Positions 1 to 9,952 of a stretch of 64,000 nucleotides of DNA are shown here, piece by piece. Made by a program: the position numbers and the translations under genes. How positions within the stretch are numbered: the stretch's first letter is position 1; the number at the start of each line of letters is the position of its first letter. Below the pieces are notes generated by a model. That model saw only the letters and a program-made list of their open reading frames with translations. It was not told the DNA's origin and ran no database searches. The stretch is from Boesenbergia rotunda (Eukaryota > Streptophyta > Magnoliopsida > Zingiberales > Zingiberaceae): NCBI GenBank assembly GCA_024364735.1, contig JAGFNQ010010100.1, forward strand, positions 112,805 to 176,804, written 5' to 3'.

Positions 1-1360
1 AACTTTAGAATGTATTTTGAAATTTCGAAGCATATTTTGAAATTAAGGTAATTTATCAGACATAGTTTTCCGAAAAAGTACGTAATAGTGTTTAAAGCCC
101 AGTTTTCGAAAACCATTTTAAAAGACAGTGGTTTTTCAAGGACTATAAGGACCAAAAGGAATTAGGATATCTCCACAATGACTTGATATTGTCCACTTTG
201 GGCCTAAGCCCTCATGGTTTTGCTCTTGGGCTCTCCCCAAAAGGCCTCTTGCCAATGGAGATACCATATTCCTTATAAACCAATGATCTTCCCATGTATT
301 TCTCAATGTGGGACTAAGTTTGCACCCTTGCAACCTCTAACAAGGACAATTTTTGAAAAAGTTTTTTGAAAAAGAATAAACCACTCCCCCTGTACCCGAC
401 ACCGTTTGACTCTATCTAAGTGCCTTAAGAAACTTTAGTGTTGTCCTAAGAGGCTTGTGTCTAATTGTGTGAGTCAAACAATGTTTAAAAAGATATAACT
501 TTTTGAAAACATATCATATATATTCAAGCAGACAGGCATGAAATCCATAAAAACATTATTATGTTAAAGCACTATTTTGAAAATATATTTTTAGGAAATA
601 TTCTAACAGTTTTGAAAAATATTTTTGAAAAATATTTTTCATTTTATTAGTCCTTAACATCTCACCCATTTTAGATGTATCAATACAACAAGCATGGTTG
701 CCTTATAGGTGCATTGTGAGATGCTTGAATCATTTTTCTCAATTTATTATTAATTCTAAGATTTAATTGAAACTTGTGTTAGATTCAAATCTAGCAATAG
801 TAAAGTGAATTTGATTTTCAGTAATTGACTTCTAGGTCTTGACGAGGCACTAGGCCTTCTTTAGCAGTAGCCTTATTGGATCATCAACCCTTTCCTTGAC
901 AAAGCCTTTTATAGAAAATTCATCTTCAAGTTACTTCTTGAAAGATTTTGATCTAACTAGTTCGGGTCTTGGATCGGTAGCATCGGTTAGTTCCACCATA
1001 AAGGTTTCCCTAACGTACTATCATCTCACCTCCTCCCAATACTAGATTGATCAAATTTCAATTATTCTTTTTCCTATAACCGTTCTCATTTATGCATAAA
1101 ATTAAATATGAATGACATGTCATATATTTAAAAGAAAATAACAGATGCATGTCCATGGAATTAATGCATGATTCAAACAAGTCCAAAACATTTTAATTAC
1201 GTTTCTAAAGATGTATCAAATTCCCGATTTGATACATGTCGTGTGAACCAACGAATATGTCAACCCACTTTGACATATTTAATTTTTATCAAATTAATTG
1301 TTGCGGTTTGGGTAAAATTTTATTTTAGTTGGAGTTTAAGTTATTTAACAATTAATTGAT
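1..1360. other. AT-rich intergenic DNA, no gene seen
   Basis: I see no credible coding region here: open frames are short and match nothing I recognise. The stretch at about 130-345 is less AT-rich than its surroundings and includes a GTGGGACTAAG-type segment of the sort found in dispersed plant repeats, but I cannot name a family. Short poly-A and poly-T runs and GAAAAATATTTTT repeats occupy 570-645. It may be decayed retrotransposon sequence continuing the Copia fragment at 1971-4457, but nothing in it proves that. Confidence 0.5.
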
Positions 1361-1365
1361 GTTGA

Positions 1366-1604
1366 ATTAGTTAGAAATTAATTAATTTGAATTAAGATTG
1401 AATTAATTTGAATTTGAATTAAGTATGATTTAATTGAATTAATTTAAGTTTGAATTAATTAAGATTTAATTGAATTAATTTAAGTTTGAATTAATTAAGA
1501 TTTAAGTTTGAATTAATTAAGATTTAAGTGAATTAATTAATATTTAAGTTTAAATTAATTAAGATTTAAGTTTGAATTAATTAAGATTTAAGTGAATTAA
1601 GTTA
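1366..1604. repeat. AT-rich short tandem repeat, unit about 22 bp
   Basis: Repeated runs of AATTAATTAAGATTTAAG and close variants follow one another with a period near 22 bp. The stretch has very little C and runs directly into the 78-bp repeats that follow, so both probably grew from one AT-rich seed. Confidence 0.7.
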
Positions 1605-1994
1605 AATTGATTTGAAATTGAATTAATTTGAGATTAACTTGAATTAATTACGAATTAACTAAGATTTAATTAAATTAAGTTAAATTAATTTGAAATTGAA
1701 TTAATTTGAGATTAACTTGAATTAATTACGAATTAATTAAGTTTTAATTAAATTAAGTTAAATTAATTTGAAATTGAATTAATTTGAGATTAACTTGAAT
1801 TAATTACGAATTAACTAAGATTTAATTAAATTAAGTTAAATTAATTTGAAATTGAATTAATTTGAGATTAACTTGAATTAATTACGACTTAATTAAGATT
1901 TAATTAAATTAAGTTAAATTAATTTGAAATTGAATTAATTTGAGATTAACTTGAATTAATTATGAATTAATTAAGATTTAATTAAATTTGAATA
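1605..1994. repeat. 78-bp tandem repeat, five copies
   Basis: Five consecutive 78-bp units begin at 1605, 1683, 1761, 1839 and 1917, each starting AATTRATTTGAAATTG. Copies differ at only a few sites, for example ACTAAG versus ATTAAG, so the expansion is fairly recent. The array abuts the 3' side of the minus-strand Copia gag fragment and may have grown inside the element. Confidence 0.85.
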
Positions 1995-2888
1995 ATTGAG
2001 GTTAAAATGATTAACTAATAGTTGTGGGTCTAAGTTCATAATCTTCATTATTTCGAAGATTTCTATCTTATCCTTATTTTTATTTTCAAGTTTTTTTAGT
2101 AATTCTGATTTATTTGAACCTTTGTGATTTTTATTAACTATGACTTTTATCTTAGAGAATTTCATCTCCTCTTCATCCTCAAAGTAGGTGGAGTAAAGTG
2201 GGTCACTAGTTAATTTTTCAGGATTATCTAATGGAATGATTAAATTATTATCTAAAGAGATATCATCTCCACTATCCTCAGAATTATCCTCAGAAATAAT
2301 TTCAGGATCATCTCCAGAATTATCTTCACTAACTTCAGAGTTATCTTTAGAATTATTCTTAAGATGTTCAAATTTGAATTCTGAGTGATATAACAGATTT
2401 TCAAATTTGAATTCATAATTATCTAAAGGATTTTCAAATTTGAATTCGGAATTGTCCGAATTAAAATTCAGATTAATTTCAGAATTAACTTTGGAAATTA
2501 TAGAGTTAACATTAAGGATTAAAGTATTGATTTATGATATTTTAGAATTATTTACTTTTTCTAACTGATTATGCAAGCTATTAATTTTATTATGCAGTAA
2601 ATCTAATTTACCAGAAAAATCAACTAAATTATCATAAGAAAATGCAGGAATTTGTAAACCTTTTGGAACGTAAATCTTACGTACATTCGTCGGACACTTA
2701 TTTTTGTAGTGTCCGTACTTCTCGCATTTGAAGCATCTGATGTGGCCTTTATCTCTCCGGACTCCTGGCGCTGGTGTCTCCTTTGCCGCCGGTGGTGTAG
2801 ACCGAGTCTTACGAGTAGGGCATCGATTTTTGTAGTGCCCTCTCTCCCTGCACGTGAAACATATAATATGGAATTTAAAATTTGACAT
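1971..2888 (-). pseudogene. Copia-type gag fragment with two zinc knuckles
   Basis: This minus-strand frame starts at 2888 and has two CCHC zinc knuckles, C10/C13/H18/C23 and C52/C55/H60/C65, typical of retroelement nucleocapsid. An in-frame TAA at 2532-2534 interrupts it. The same frame then runs on as a polar segment with three EFKFE(N/H) repeats, an acidic D/S/E/N-rich stretch, and a lysine-rich end near 1971. The knuckles lie only about 90 bp from the primer-binding site (2981-2994), so the large N-terminal Gag core found in intact Copia elements is missing. Protease, integrase and reverse transcriptase are also absent. I read it as a deleted, dead copy of a SIRE/Maximus-like Copia element. 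The lineage call rests on LTR style and is inferred. Confidence 0.7.
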
Positions 2889-2980
2889 TTAAAATTAAAA
2901 TGTACCTGATTCACCCCTGGGCTCCCCCTCAACTCCTGGTGTCTTTGCTCCGTCGGCGGTTAGTCCAGTGAAGAGCGGCC

Positions 2981-2994
2981 TGGCTTTGATACCA
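2981..2994 (-). promoter_or_regulatory. Primer-binding site (initiator tRNA-Met type)
   Basis: On the minus strand the sequence TGGTATCAAAGCCA lies two bases from the LTR boundary. It matches the usual Copia primer site TGGTATCAGAGCC, complementary to the 3' end of initiator tRNA-Met, with one substitution. It fixes the element's orientation as minus and the LTR edge at 2997. Confidence 0.85.
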
Positions 2995-2996
2995 AT

Positions 2997-4457
2997 TGTA
3001 GGACCGGTGCCGTCGATAGAGGGGGGTGAATATCGACTGTAAAAATGTTCGTAAAACTTTCGAACTATACTGGACTCAGAGTGTTAGTGCAACGGAAAAT
3101 AAAATAGAAAGAACACAAGGACACAGCGGGATTTATTTACTTGGTTCCCAACCCCCCAGGGTTAGTACGTCCAAGGCCTATGTACTCGGTGTGAGTCCAC
3201 TATTGGTCTCATTTTCGGAATTTTCGGAGGCAGAGAAAACCTGTCTTACAGTGTACTTACAAGCAAGAATATTGAAAATTAAGTGCAGAATTAAATAAAA
3301 GCAAACCGAACAAAACAAAGTCTGACGCTCGGCCGATCTAGACCTTCGAAGTGCCGCGCACTTCCTCCTAGAGCCTCTCGGTCATAGAGCCTCGTCTTTA
3401 GCGTGTTGTCGTCGGTCAGAATGATCAGTATAGCTCACAGCAGTTGTGTATTGAAGCCTTGGGGTCGAGCACCTTTTATAGTGCTCCTGGGGGCGCCCTT
3501 GACGTCGGGGGCGCCTGACACGTGCCTTCGGATCCGAGAAACCTCATCCACAGCTCAGTCAGCGCTTATCCATCTAGAATCGGCCTTGGAGCTGACGGGG
3601 GCGCCCGGGACACTGGGGCGCCCTCCTTGACTTGGTTTGCTGGCTTTTGGTTACTTTGCTTTGATTGCTTTGATCTTCGGCGCTCGGGGCCTCCGGGGCG
3701 CCCTGCTTACTGTAGTTTCGAAGCAACTCTTGCTTCCTTATTTTGCCTTGACCCTTGAGGGCGCCCGGGACCTCCAGGGCGCCCTGCCCAACTGTTTGCC
3801 CCTCTCTTTTGGAGCGTTCTGAGCTGCAGAAACACATTCCTTCGGTCCTGCATTCAAGATTAGTTTCAAAACAGCAAAGCAAGAATATTTAGATAATTTT
3901 TTACAGCTGTAGCTGTCTTGGTTCTGACTTTGGGTCTCCCCGAAACCCTAGGTCGAACCGACGCAAGTTCTCACCCCCGAGAACGCGCCTTTCACCTACT
4001 CCTTTCAGGAGACGGTTGCCACCCCAGACCTTTGGGTGGACTTTTCCTTAGCCTCCGATACTCTCGAATCTCGAGACGTTCGAACCCCGACCCGTCTCTA
4101 CTTCTGTCCTTAGTCATCGCTCAGCTAAGTTGCTAAGTCCCTCGGACCAAGACTTCGTGCCCAAACTCTAAGTCCAGGACTTCGGTGCCTAACCCTCGGC
4201 CAGGTCTTCTTGCCCAGTGCTCGACCAGGACTTCGGTGCCCAACTCTCGGCCAGGACTTAGTGCTCAATCCTCGATCAGGACTTATTGCCCAATTCTCCG
4301 AACTAGGACTTATTGCCTAGGTTTACTAAGACTTTCTTCCACTTTATTACTTCTCTCTTAACTCCCTTTTGTTTGTTCAATGTATCACTGACTTAAGTAA
4401 ATTGTCAAACATTAAAACACTTAGAGGAGAACATCATTGATGCAACTTGCACCAACA
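2997..4457 (-). mobile_element. Copia LTR (5' LTR of the broken minus-strand element)
   Basis: The block is bounded by TGTAGGACCGG at 2997 and CACCAACA at 4457, giving TG...CA ends, and adjoins the primer-binding site. Length is 1461 bp. Just inside 2997 is a GAGGGGGGTGAATA segment, a style I associate with SIRE/Maximus Copia LTRs. The middle (3488-3787) carries four paired GGGCGCCC-type palindromes, and 4140-4330 carries loose repeats of a CCAGGACTTCGGTGCC type. The partner 3' LTR is not in the window. Short open frames on both strands here are not genes. Confidence 0.8.
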
Positions 4458-5025
4458 CAAACCCTAAATCTTTCATCGTGACCTTCGGGTGGCCTTCGGC
4501 CACCGCCGAACCTAAACTATAACCTGGGAGGCACGGTGAACCCTAGAAGGGATTGCAACAAATTGCGGCCGGATCACGATCCGACCGCAATTGGGAGTGA
4601 ACCATTCCCTGGTCCGCAAAAATCCGGACCAAAGGATCTGAGCTGTCTCCATCGAGGCACTGACTTGAGCGTCGGAGTGGGCTCCGTTGGACAACCTCCG
4701 GCGTGTTCCCCTAACGCTCGTGTTGATCTCGCAGGGCATGAAGTTCCTCCCATAACGTCAGTATCCGTGTAAGCTGAACCCTGATGATTGGCCGTCGACG
4801 TTGATTCTTTTCGGAATATTTAGCTTACATACTTAACCTTAACCCAAAATTTTAAAAATATTATTAAATAACTTAGAAAGATAATAGAAAAGGATAAATA
4901 AACAAAAACATATTATGATATCAAATGAGAGACCGCTAAATATTAATTAGTTAAAGACTATGATTTTAAATATAATATCATTTTTCTCTTTAACCAAACT
5001 GAATATTCTCCATTTTTTGGGAATA
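4458..5025. other. Old repeat remnants with hairpins, then AT-rich spacer
   Basis: 4484-4560 contains a CTAAACTATAACC...CGGTGAACCC core shared with the small elements at about 26.3 kb and 56.2 kb. At 4561-4592 two arms, AATTGCGG plus CGGATC and their complement, form a near-perfect hairpin. Another pairs GGTCCG with CGGACC at 4611-4630. 4659-4736 resembles the U5 part of the Tat LTRs in this window (TGACTTGA, CGTCGGAGTG, then CTAACG and GCAGG). From 4800 to 5025 it is plain AT-rich DNA. No gene seen. Confidence 0.55.
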
Positions 5026-5030
5026 AAACT

Positions 5031-6082
5031 TGATCCTGTCGCCGAGCGCGATGGAGCCGCAACCGGATGACGGTGTAGAGGCGTGACGTGGACGATGACT
5101 GGATGTCCTAGCGCAGAATGGCAGCGGGCGTAGGGTGTCCTCCGAATGGTAGGAAGCAGGTGCCGCCGGATGGACCCTCGACCGGATGGAGGTGGACCTG
5201 GGGAGGAAGATGACCGTTAGCAACCTAGCCGGGAGACGTCCCGGCAAGGCACTCCGACGGTCAAGTCAGCACTCCGACGAACAAGGAAAATAATGAAGCA
5301 CTGAAGACAAGAGGTTTCGCGCGTATATGTATGCGTACCTGCGAATAAGGAGAGGAGTGGCTTATATAGCCGGGGAAAAGGACCAAGTCTGACATGTGTC
5401 AGGACCTTCTGACAAGGTCAGAGGATATGGTATGGTTAGGTCGATTTGTGTATGACCTATGTCAGGATCCTCTGACAGGATCAGAGGATATGGTATGGTT
5501 AGGTCGTGTTGAGTATGACCTGTGTCAGGATCCTCTGACAGGGTCAGAGGATATGGTATGGTTATGCCGATTTGTAACCAACATTCTTTGTCGTACATCA
5601 TTTGTCTTATGTGAGGACACAGACGGGCTTCTGTAAACCAGAAAGAGTCAGTTCAGACGAATGGTGATAGCTTGTTATGTGCAAAGTGCGCAGATGCATT
5701 CTGTCTTTATCCTGGGGTGATCCCAAGAGAGTGCCCGAGTGGACACAGGGACGACACGGCCGGCTGGACATCAAGTCTGGGTGTAAAGGACAGCCGGGCG
5801 GATGCACTCGGATAAAAGAGGTGTGTAAGCCTTAATGCGGTCGGCCGGGTCTGACCGACTAAACGAGGCGTGTAAGCCTTAATGCGGTCGGCCAGGTTTG
5901 CCCGGCCGGACGAACCGCCATATTTATTCTAACCAGCCGCCCTGAGTCCGACCGGCCGGCGGGGGCCCTGGGCCCGGCTAGGGTGTCAAGCTGGCTATTC
6001 GTACAATGACGTGGACCCTGAAGTTGGCCAGGCCGTTTGCCACGATGGCTGTCCATACGGTGCCAAAGATAGGGCAGGATCA
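5031..6082 (-). repeat. G1 3' LTR
   Basis: 1052 bp with TGATCCTG...GGATCA ends, nearly identical to 16988-17988. It carries one extra 47-bp tandem duplication (starts 5823 and 5870) that the other LTR lacks. A block of three TGTCAGGAYCYTCTGACA-type repeats at 5395-5550 is present in both LTRs and forms hairpins. A GCCGGGA / TCCCGGC hairpin next to CACTCCGACGGTCAAGTCAG lies at 5226-5270, in what would be U5 on the minus strand. Confidence 0.93.
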
Positions 6083-6131
6083 ATAGCCTTCCCCTCAAGT
6101 CTAGTCGAAGGAGGCGATCAGTCCGACTGAC
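6083..6131 (-). promoter_or_regulatory. G1 polypurine tract and conserved flanking block
   Basis: On the minus strand the bases next to the 3' LTR read AGTCGGACTG, then CGACTAGACTTGAGGGGAAG, then the LTR. The GAGGGGAAGG run is the polypurine tract that primes plus-strand DNA synthesis. The block before it recurs almost unchanged beside the G2 and G3 3' LTRs. Confidence 0.8.
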
Positions 6132-6979
6132 TGGACTGTAAGTGTGTATACAATCACTCTGCGGCCGAGCGATTTTGCCCTTTTAATATTCGGTCGGCTT
6201 AACACGATGCTCAACAGCTGGTAGAGTATGCCTACCCTGTCCGGGCGGAAGAAGATTGTTAGTCGAGATGGGCGTGGGCCGCCACGCGCCATCCTGTTAA
6301 GTGACGGTGTCCGACCGGACGAGGAGTAATGGGGGAGCGTGGGCCGCCACGCATTCCCGACTAGTCATTGACATGGTGAAGATGTCCGATCGGCTGAAGC
6401 TTTTTGATTGGAGGAACGTGGGTCACCACGTTCCCGTGCATTGTCCTGCATAAGCAGAATAACTATTCCCGACTGAAGGGAGCGTGGGTCGCCACGCGTC
6501 CGTATATTATGAATGCGTCCGACCGGACGAATATTGTTTGTTGATGAGAGATGTGCTGAGCATGTTTGGGCGAGAGAGCGCTTGCCTTGAGTTGCAAGAA
6601 AGGTGGAGTGTCATGCGCCCCAGACGATTTTCTCGTGATTGCCCAAGTCAATCAATTAATGGAGACGCGACATTCTAAGTCGAATGAGGTGATGTGGCAC
6701 GCCCGAGGCGACTGGCGCCTTAACGGCATCACCTCCGCTTTAATGATCCGAGCCACGTGGCGCCCGCTGGTTGGCCGACCGGGATGCGATTTCTTTCCAT
6801 GATTACGAGCTTTTAATGGCCATTAACGCGCGTAATTCTTTCCGCCACGCGGCAGCTTCTGACTGGCCGACACGACGACGCGCCCTGTCGCCGATGCAGG
6901 CGGCGTCAGCACCTGCGGCGCGTCTTTTCGAGGCTGGTTCGTGGGGCGCTTCGATGGCATGGATGGGGCGATCTCCGTA
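6132..6979 (+). other. G1 spacer with dyad modules, upstream of antisense gene
   Basis: No retroelement coding is seen. Four copies of the dyad module lie here: GCGTGGGCCGCCACGC at 6272-6287 and 6337-6352, ACGTGGGTCACCACGT at 6416-6431, and GCGTGGGTCGCCACGC at 6482-6497. The third copy has both ends of the stem changed in step. A G-box palindrome, GCCACGTGGC, is at 6752-6761. The region acts as 5' flank for the antisense gene and as 3' noncoding DNA for the retroelement. Confidence 0.7.
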
Positions 6980-7032
6980 CACGTGGATCGCCATCGGACG
7001 ACCTTCCTTCTTTCAGCCTAACTATAAATAGG
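6980..7032 (+). promoter_or_regulatory. Core promoter of the G1 antisense gene
   Basis: A TATA box, TATAAATAGG at 7023-7032, sits about 180 bp before the ATG at 7211. A G-box CACGTG lies at 6980-6985. The same TATA decamer precedes the equivalent antisense gene in G3 (51587-51578, minus strand), where a G-box lies about 107 bp further upstream. Sharing a TATA decamer between diverged families supports real transcription, which is inferred and not shown. Confidence 0.7.
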
Positions 7033-7210
7033 TCTTCCTTTTCGTCGAAACCCTCATTTGCCTCTCCACTGTTCTTCTTCTAACTTGGTGCTTCTCGCTG
7101 CTCGCCGCCGTCCTCGCGTGCTGCTGTCGCCCTCGTCTCCTCCGCCGGTTAACCCTTTCCAACATCCCTTACGGTCAGATTCTCCCTTTTCTTCCCATTC
7201 TTTCTGTTCC

Positions 7211-9475
7211 ATGGCTGCCCCTACTTGGTACACCTCTGTCGAGTCTTCCCTTTACGACGAGACTGCTCCGACCTCCGACTGGCCTACAATATCCCAGAGA
7301 ACTATCGCATCGCGTTCCTACCAAGGCGACCGACCCACAAGCCCCCGCCGGCTTCTTTGTGTTTTTCCGGGACCAGCACATGTCCGGACTGCGCTACCCT
7401 CTTCATCCCTTTATTGTAGATTCTGTAACTTCTTCCACGTGCCTATCTTCCAGCTTTCTCCCAATGCCGTTCGTATACTTGTAACCTAATAGTTCTCTTT
7501 ACCCTTTATCGAGTCCCCCTCCGACCAGAGGTTCTTTATTTCTTTTATTACCCGAAGAAACAGGAGGCCGGGAATTTCTTTCTCCAAGCCCGGGCCAAAC
7601 TATCCATAGTGGAGAATATTCCCTCCTCGAATAAGGGTGGAAAGCCCATTTTTTCTTCATAAGCCCTCCGACCAGCCCGGGTTCCCGATCGGATGGGTTG
7701 AAGACATGCCCCTATAGCTCCCTTAAAAAATTTTAAGTCCGACCCTTATTTACCCTGGCGTTTCGCTACTCGGGGGCCTCCGCTTCGACGGCATGAAACT
7801 TCTCAATGACGCCGTCTTGTACATGTTTGGGCTGAGCCGAGTGCCTGCCGCCCTGCCCGGCACTTTCTGTAAGTCATTTTTTGTTTCGTACTCCTTTCTC
7901 CCTAACTCAATATCCTGTGGTTTTGCAGCCGAGATGATGTGGGAAGCGGCCCTCGATGAGGCCCTGGGCCTGGCAGACGCAGAGTTAAACGCCCGGGCAG
8001 CCGAACAACTGCGCCTGCGCCAGGCCGGTCTGCCCGACCAACCCCCGGTTCCAGAGAGCGCGGAGCCCGCCCCCAGGCTCCTGCCCAACCAGCGGCGACT
8101 GGTTCTAGGGAGCCGGTCGGCTTATCCAAATCTTCTGCCCCTGCCAGATCTTCCGAGAAGCAGAAGGTTCAGCCTTCCGTGCAGAAGTCCGTGCCTTCCA
8201 AGCGGAAAGCCAGTGCTTCTATCCGCATAGAGGAACCGACGGAGGTAGGTCGGTCCTCTTCTGATTCTCCCGACCCGCAGCCTTTGAAGAGGCGCCCGAG
8301 GACTTCTGCTTCGGGCTCTCAATCTCAACCTACAGAGGCAACTGCCAGCCCGGCTGAAGCGAGCCGGTCGGCTGGAGCACCGGCTTCGCCTCGCTCGGGA
8401 GGACGCCGCTCGCAGCCGTGCGCCTATGGCGTATATCTCCCCTCGGTCGACTCGGCGACCCCTAGTGAAGTCCAGCAGCGGCTTACCCTTTATGGGGAAT
8501 TGGCGGACTGCTGGGAGCAGGGCATGAGGGAGGGGACTTCCAGGCCCCCGATCCGACTGGCTGACCAGTTCTTTCAGGACGCTACGCATGTAAGTCCGAT
8601 GCTTTGATGTTTAATTAACTGGCTTCCTTCTAACACTTTTATTGTAGTTTTGGGCCTCCTGCTCGAGCGTCGCCTATTCCTTGGTCATCAACGCCAGGGG
8701 ACGCCGAGCGGCCGAACGGCGGCTTGAGGAAATGGAACTCCGCCAGTCGCATGATAACCTTCCGGCCGGCGAGGAGGGTACAGCTATTCTCCGCTCGGAG
8801 ATACTGGACCTTAAGGAAAAACTCCGTTCTGCTGAGGCGCTGGTGACGGAGGAAAATACCCGGGCGGAGGCAGCCGAGCGGGCATATGCCCGATCTTCCT
8901 CCTTGCACGCAACCCTTGAGCAGGAGAGGAAGAAGGCTCTGGCCCTGCAGCGCCGTACCCGCTTGGACCTCGACCAGAAGGCTGTCGAGGCCCAAGCCTT
9001 GAAGGCGGAGCTAGACAAGCTGATGAAGTCCTCGGAGGAGCTCCGGACGACCCTGAACGACAAAGAGCAGGAGCTGGCGACTCGGGAGTCTGACTTAACT
9101 GCCAAAGAGAAGGCTTTGGACATACGAGAAGACGAGCTCCATTTGTCTGAAGGAATGCTGGCCTCCCAAGCCGCTGCCCTGGAGGAGAAGGATAGGGAGC
9201 TAGCTAACCTCAGGGCGGAAATTGACAGCCTGAAGCTGCATCAAGCAGGCGAGCCCGCTCGGATGGACGCACATCGTCTGGCCTACATTAACTCTACAGA
9301 GTTCGGCCAGAAGCTGGGCCAGCGGACATCTGGTATGTTCCAGATGGGGTTAAACAGCGCCATTCTGCAGCTTCAAGAGAGCGGCCATCTGCCTGCCGAC
9401 CTTCCCGCCAATGTCGTCCAAGTCAGCCGGGTTAAGGAGCTACTTCCTAAGGACTTCTTCCAGCCTTTTACCTGA
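7211..9475 (+). pseudogene. Antisense spliced gene of Tat element G1 (broken)
   Basis: A plus-strand gene between pol and the 3' LTR. Exon 1 (7211-7868) encodes, across two frameshifts, the segments PAGFFVFFRDQH, GLRYPLHPF, FQLSPNAVRILV and PSSNKGGK. I recognise this as the putative gypsy-type transposase domain (Pfam Transposase_28), a plant family of unknown biochemical role known from antisense genes of Tat-like elements. Intron 1 is 7869-7928 (GTAAGT...TTTTGCAG, phase 1). Exon 2 (7929-8589) begins EMMWEAALDEA and has one frameshift near 8090. Intron 2 is 8590-8647 (GTAAGT...TTGTAG, phase 0). Exon 3 (8648-9475) is a long E/L/A/R-rich coiled coil of about 240 residues with a more ordered C-terminal end. 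Exons 2 and 3 join in frame after the frameshift. An AATGAA-type signal follows at 9544. No function can be assigned. Confidence 0.75.
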
Positions 9476-9952
9476 AATTTTCCCTGTACTCCTGAGCCAC
9501 CGGTTGGGGCTCGCTTTTTTGTAATGCTTCCGAGTCAATTATCAATGAAAGTTTTTCCTTTGATGCATTATTTTGGATAATGACTAAGCAAATGTTGCTC
9601 GACTGGCCGGGTGGGGGATATGGATCACCTTAAACCAGACCAGAGAGCCGAAATAAGCGCAGGAAAAATGGTTGCGCAAGGTGACGATTGGTTGATCTGA
9701 CTGAGGGGTGTGGGTCGCCACACGCCCGGTCGGAGAACTAAACCAAGTTATGAAAAATGGCTAAGTTAGCCTGATGATTGGTCCGATTGAGGGGTGTGGG
9801 TCGCCACACGCCCGGTCGGAGAACCAACCCAAGTTAGGAAAATGGCTACGTAAAATAGCCGGCTGGTCGGTCCGACTAAGGGGTGTGGGTCGCCACACGC
9901 GCGGTCGGGGAACCAAACCAGCCCATAAATATGTAAGGCTTCCCAGGCTTCC
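9476..9952 (-). other. G1 noncoding spacer with three dyad copies
   Basis: Three repeats of about 90 bp carry GTGTGGGTCGCCACAC at 9708-9723, 9793-9808 and 9883-9898. Compared with the usual module, the second base pair of the stem is T:A instead of C:G in all three, so both arms changed together. Each is followed by CGCCCGGTCGG or a close variant. No coding seen. Confidence 0.75.
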
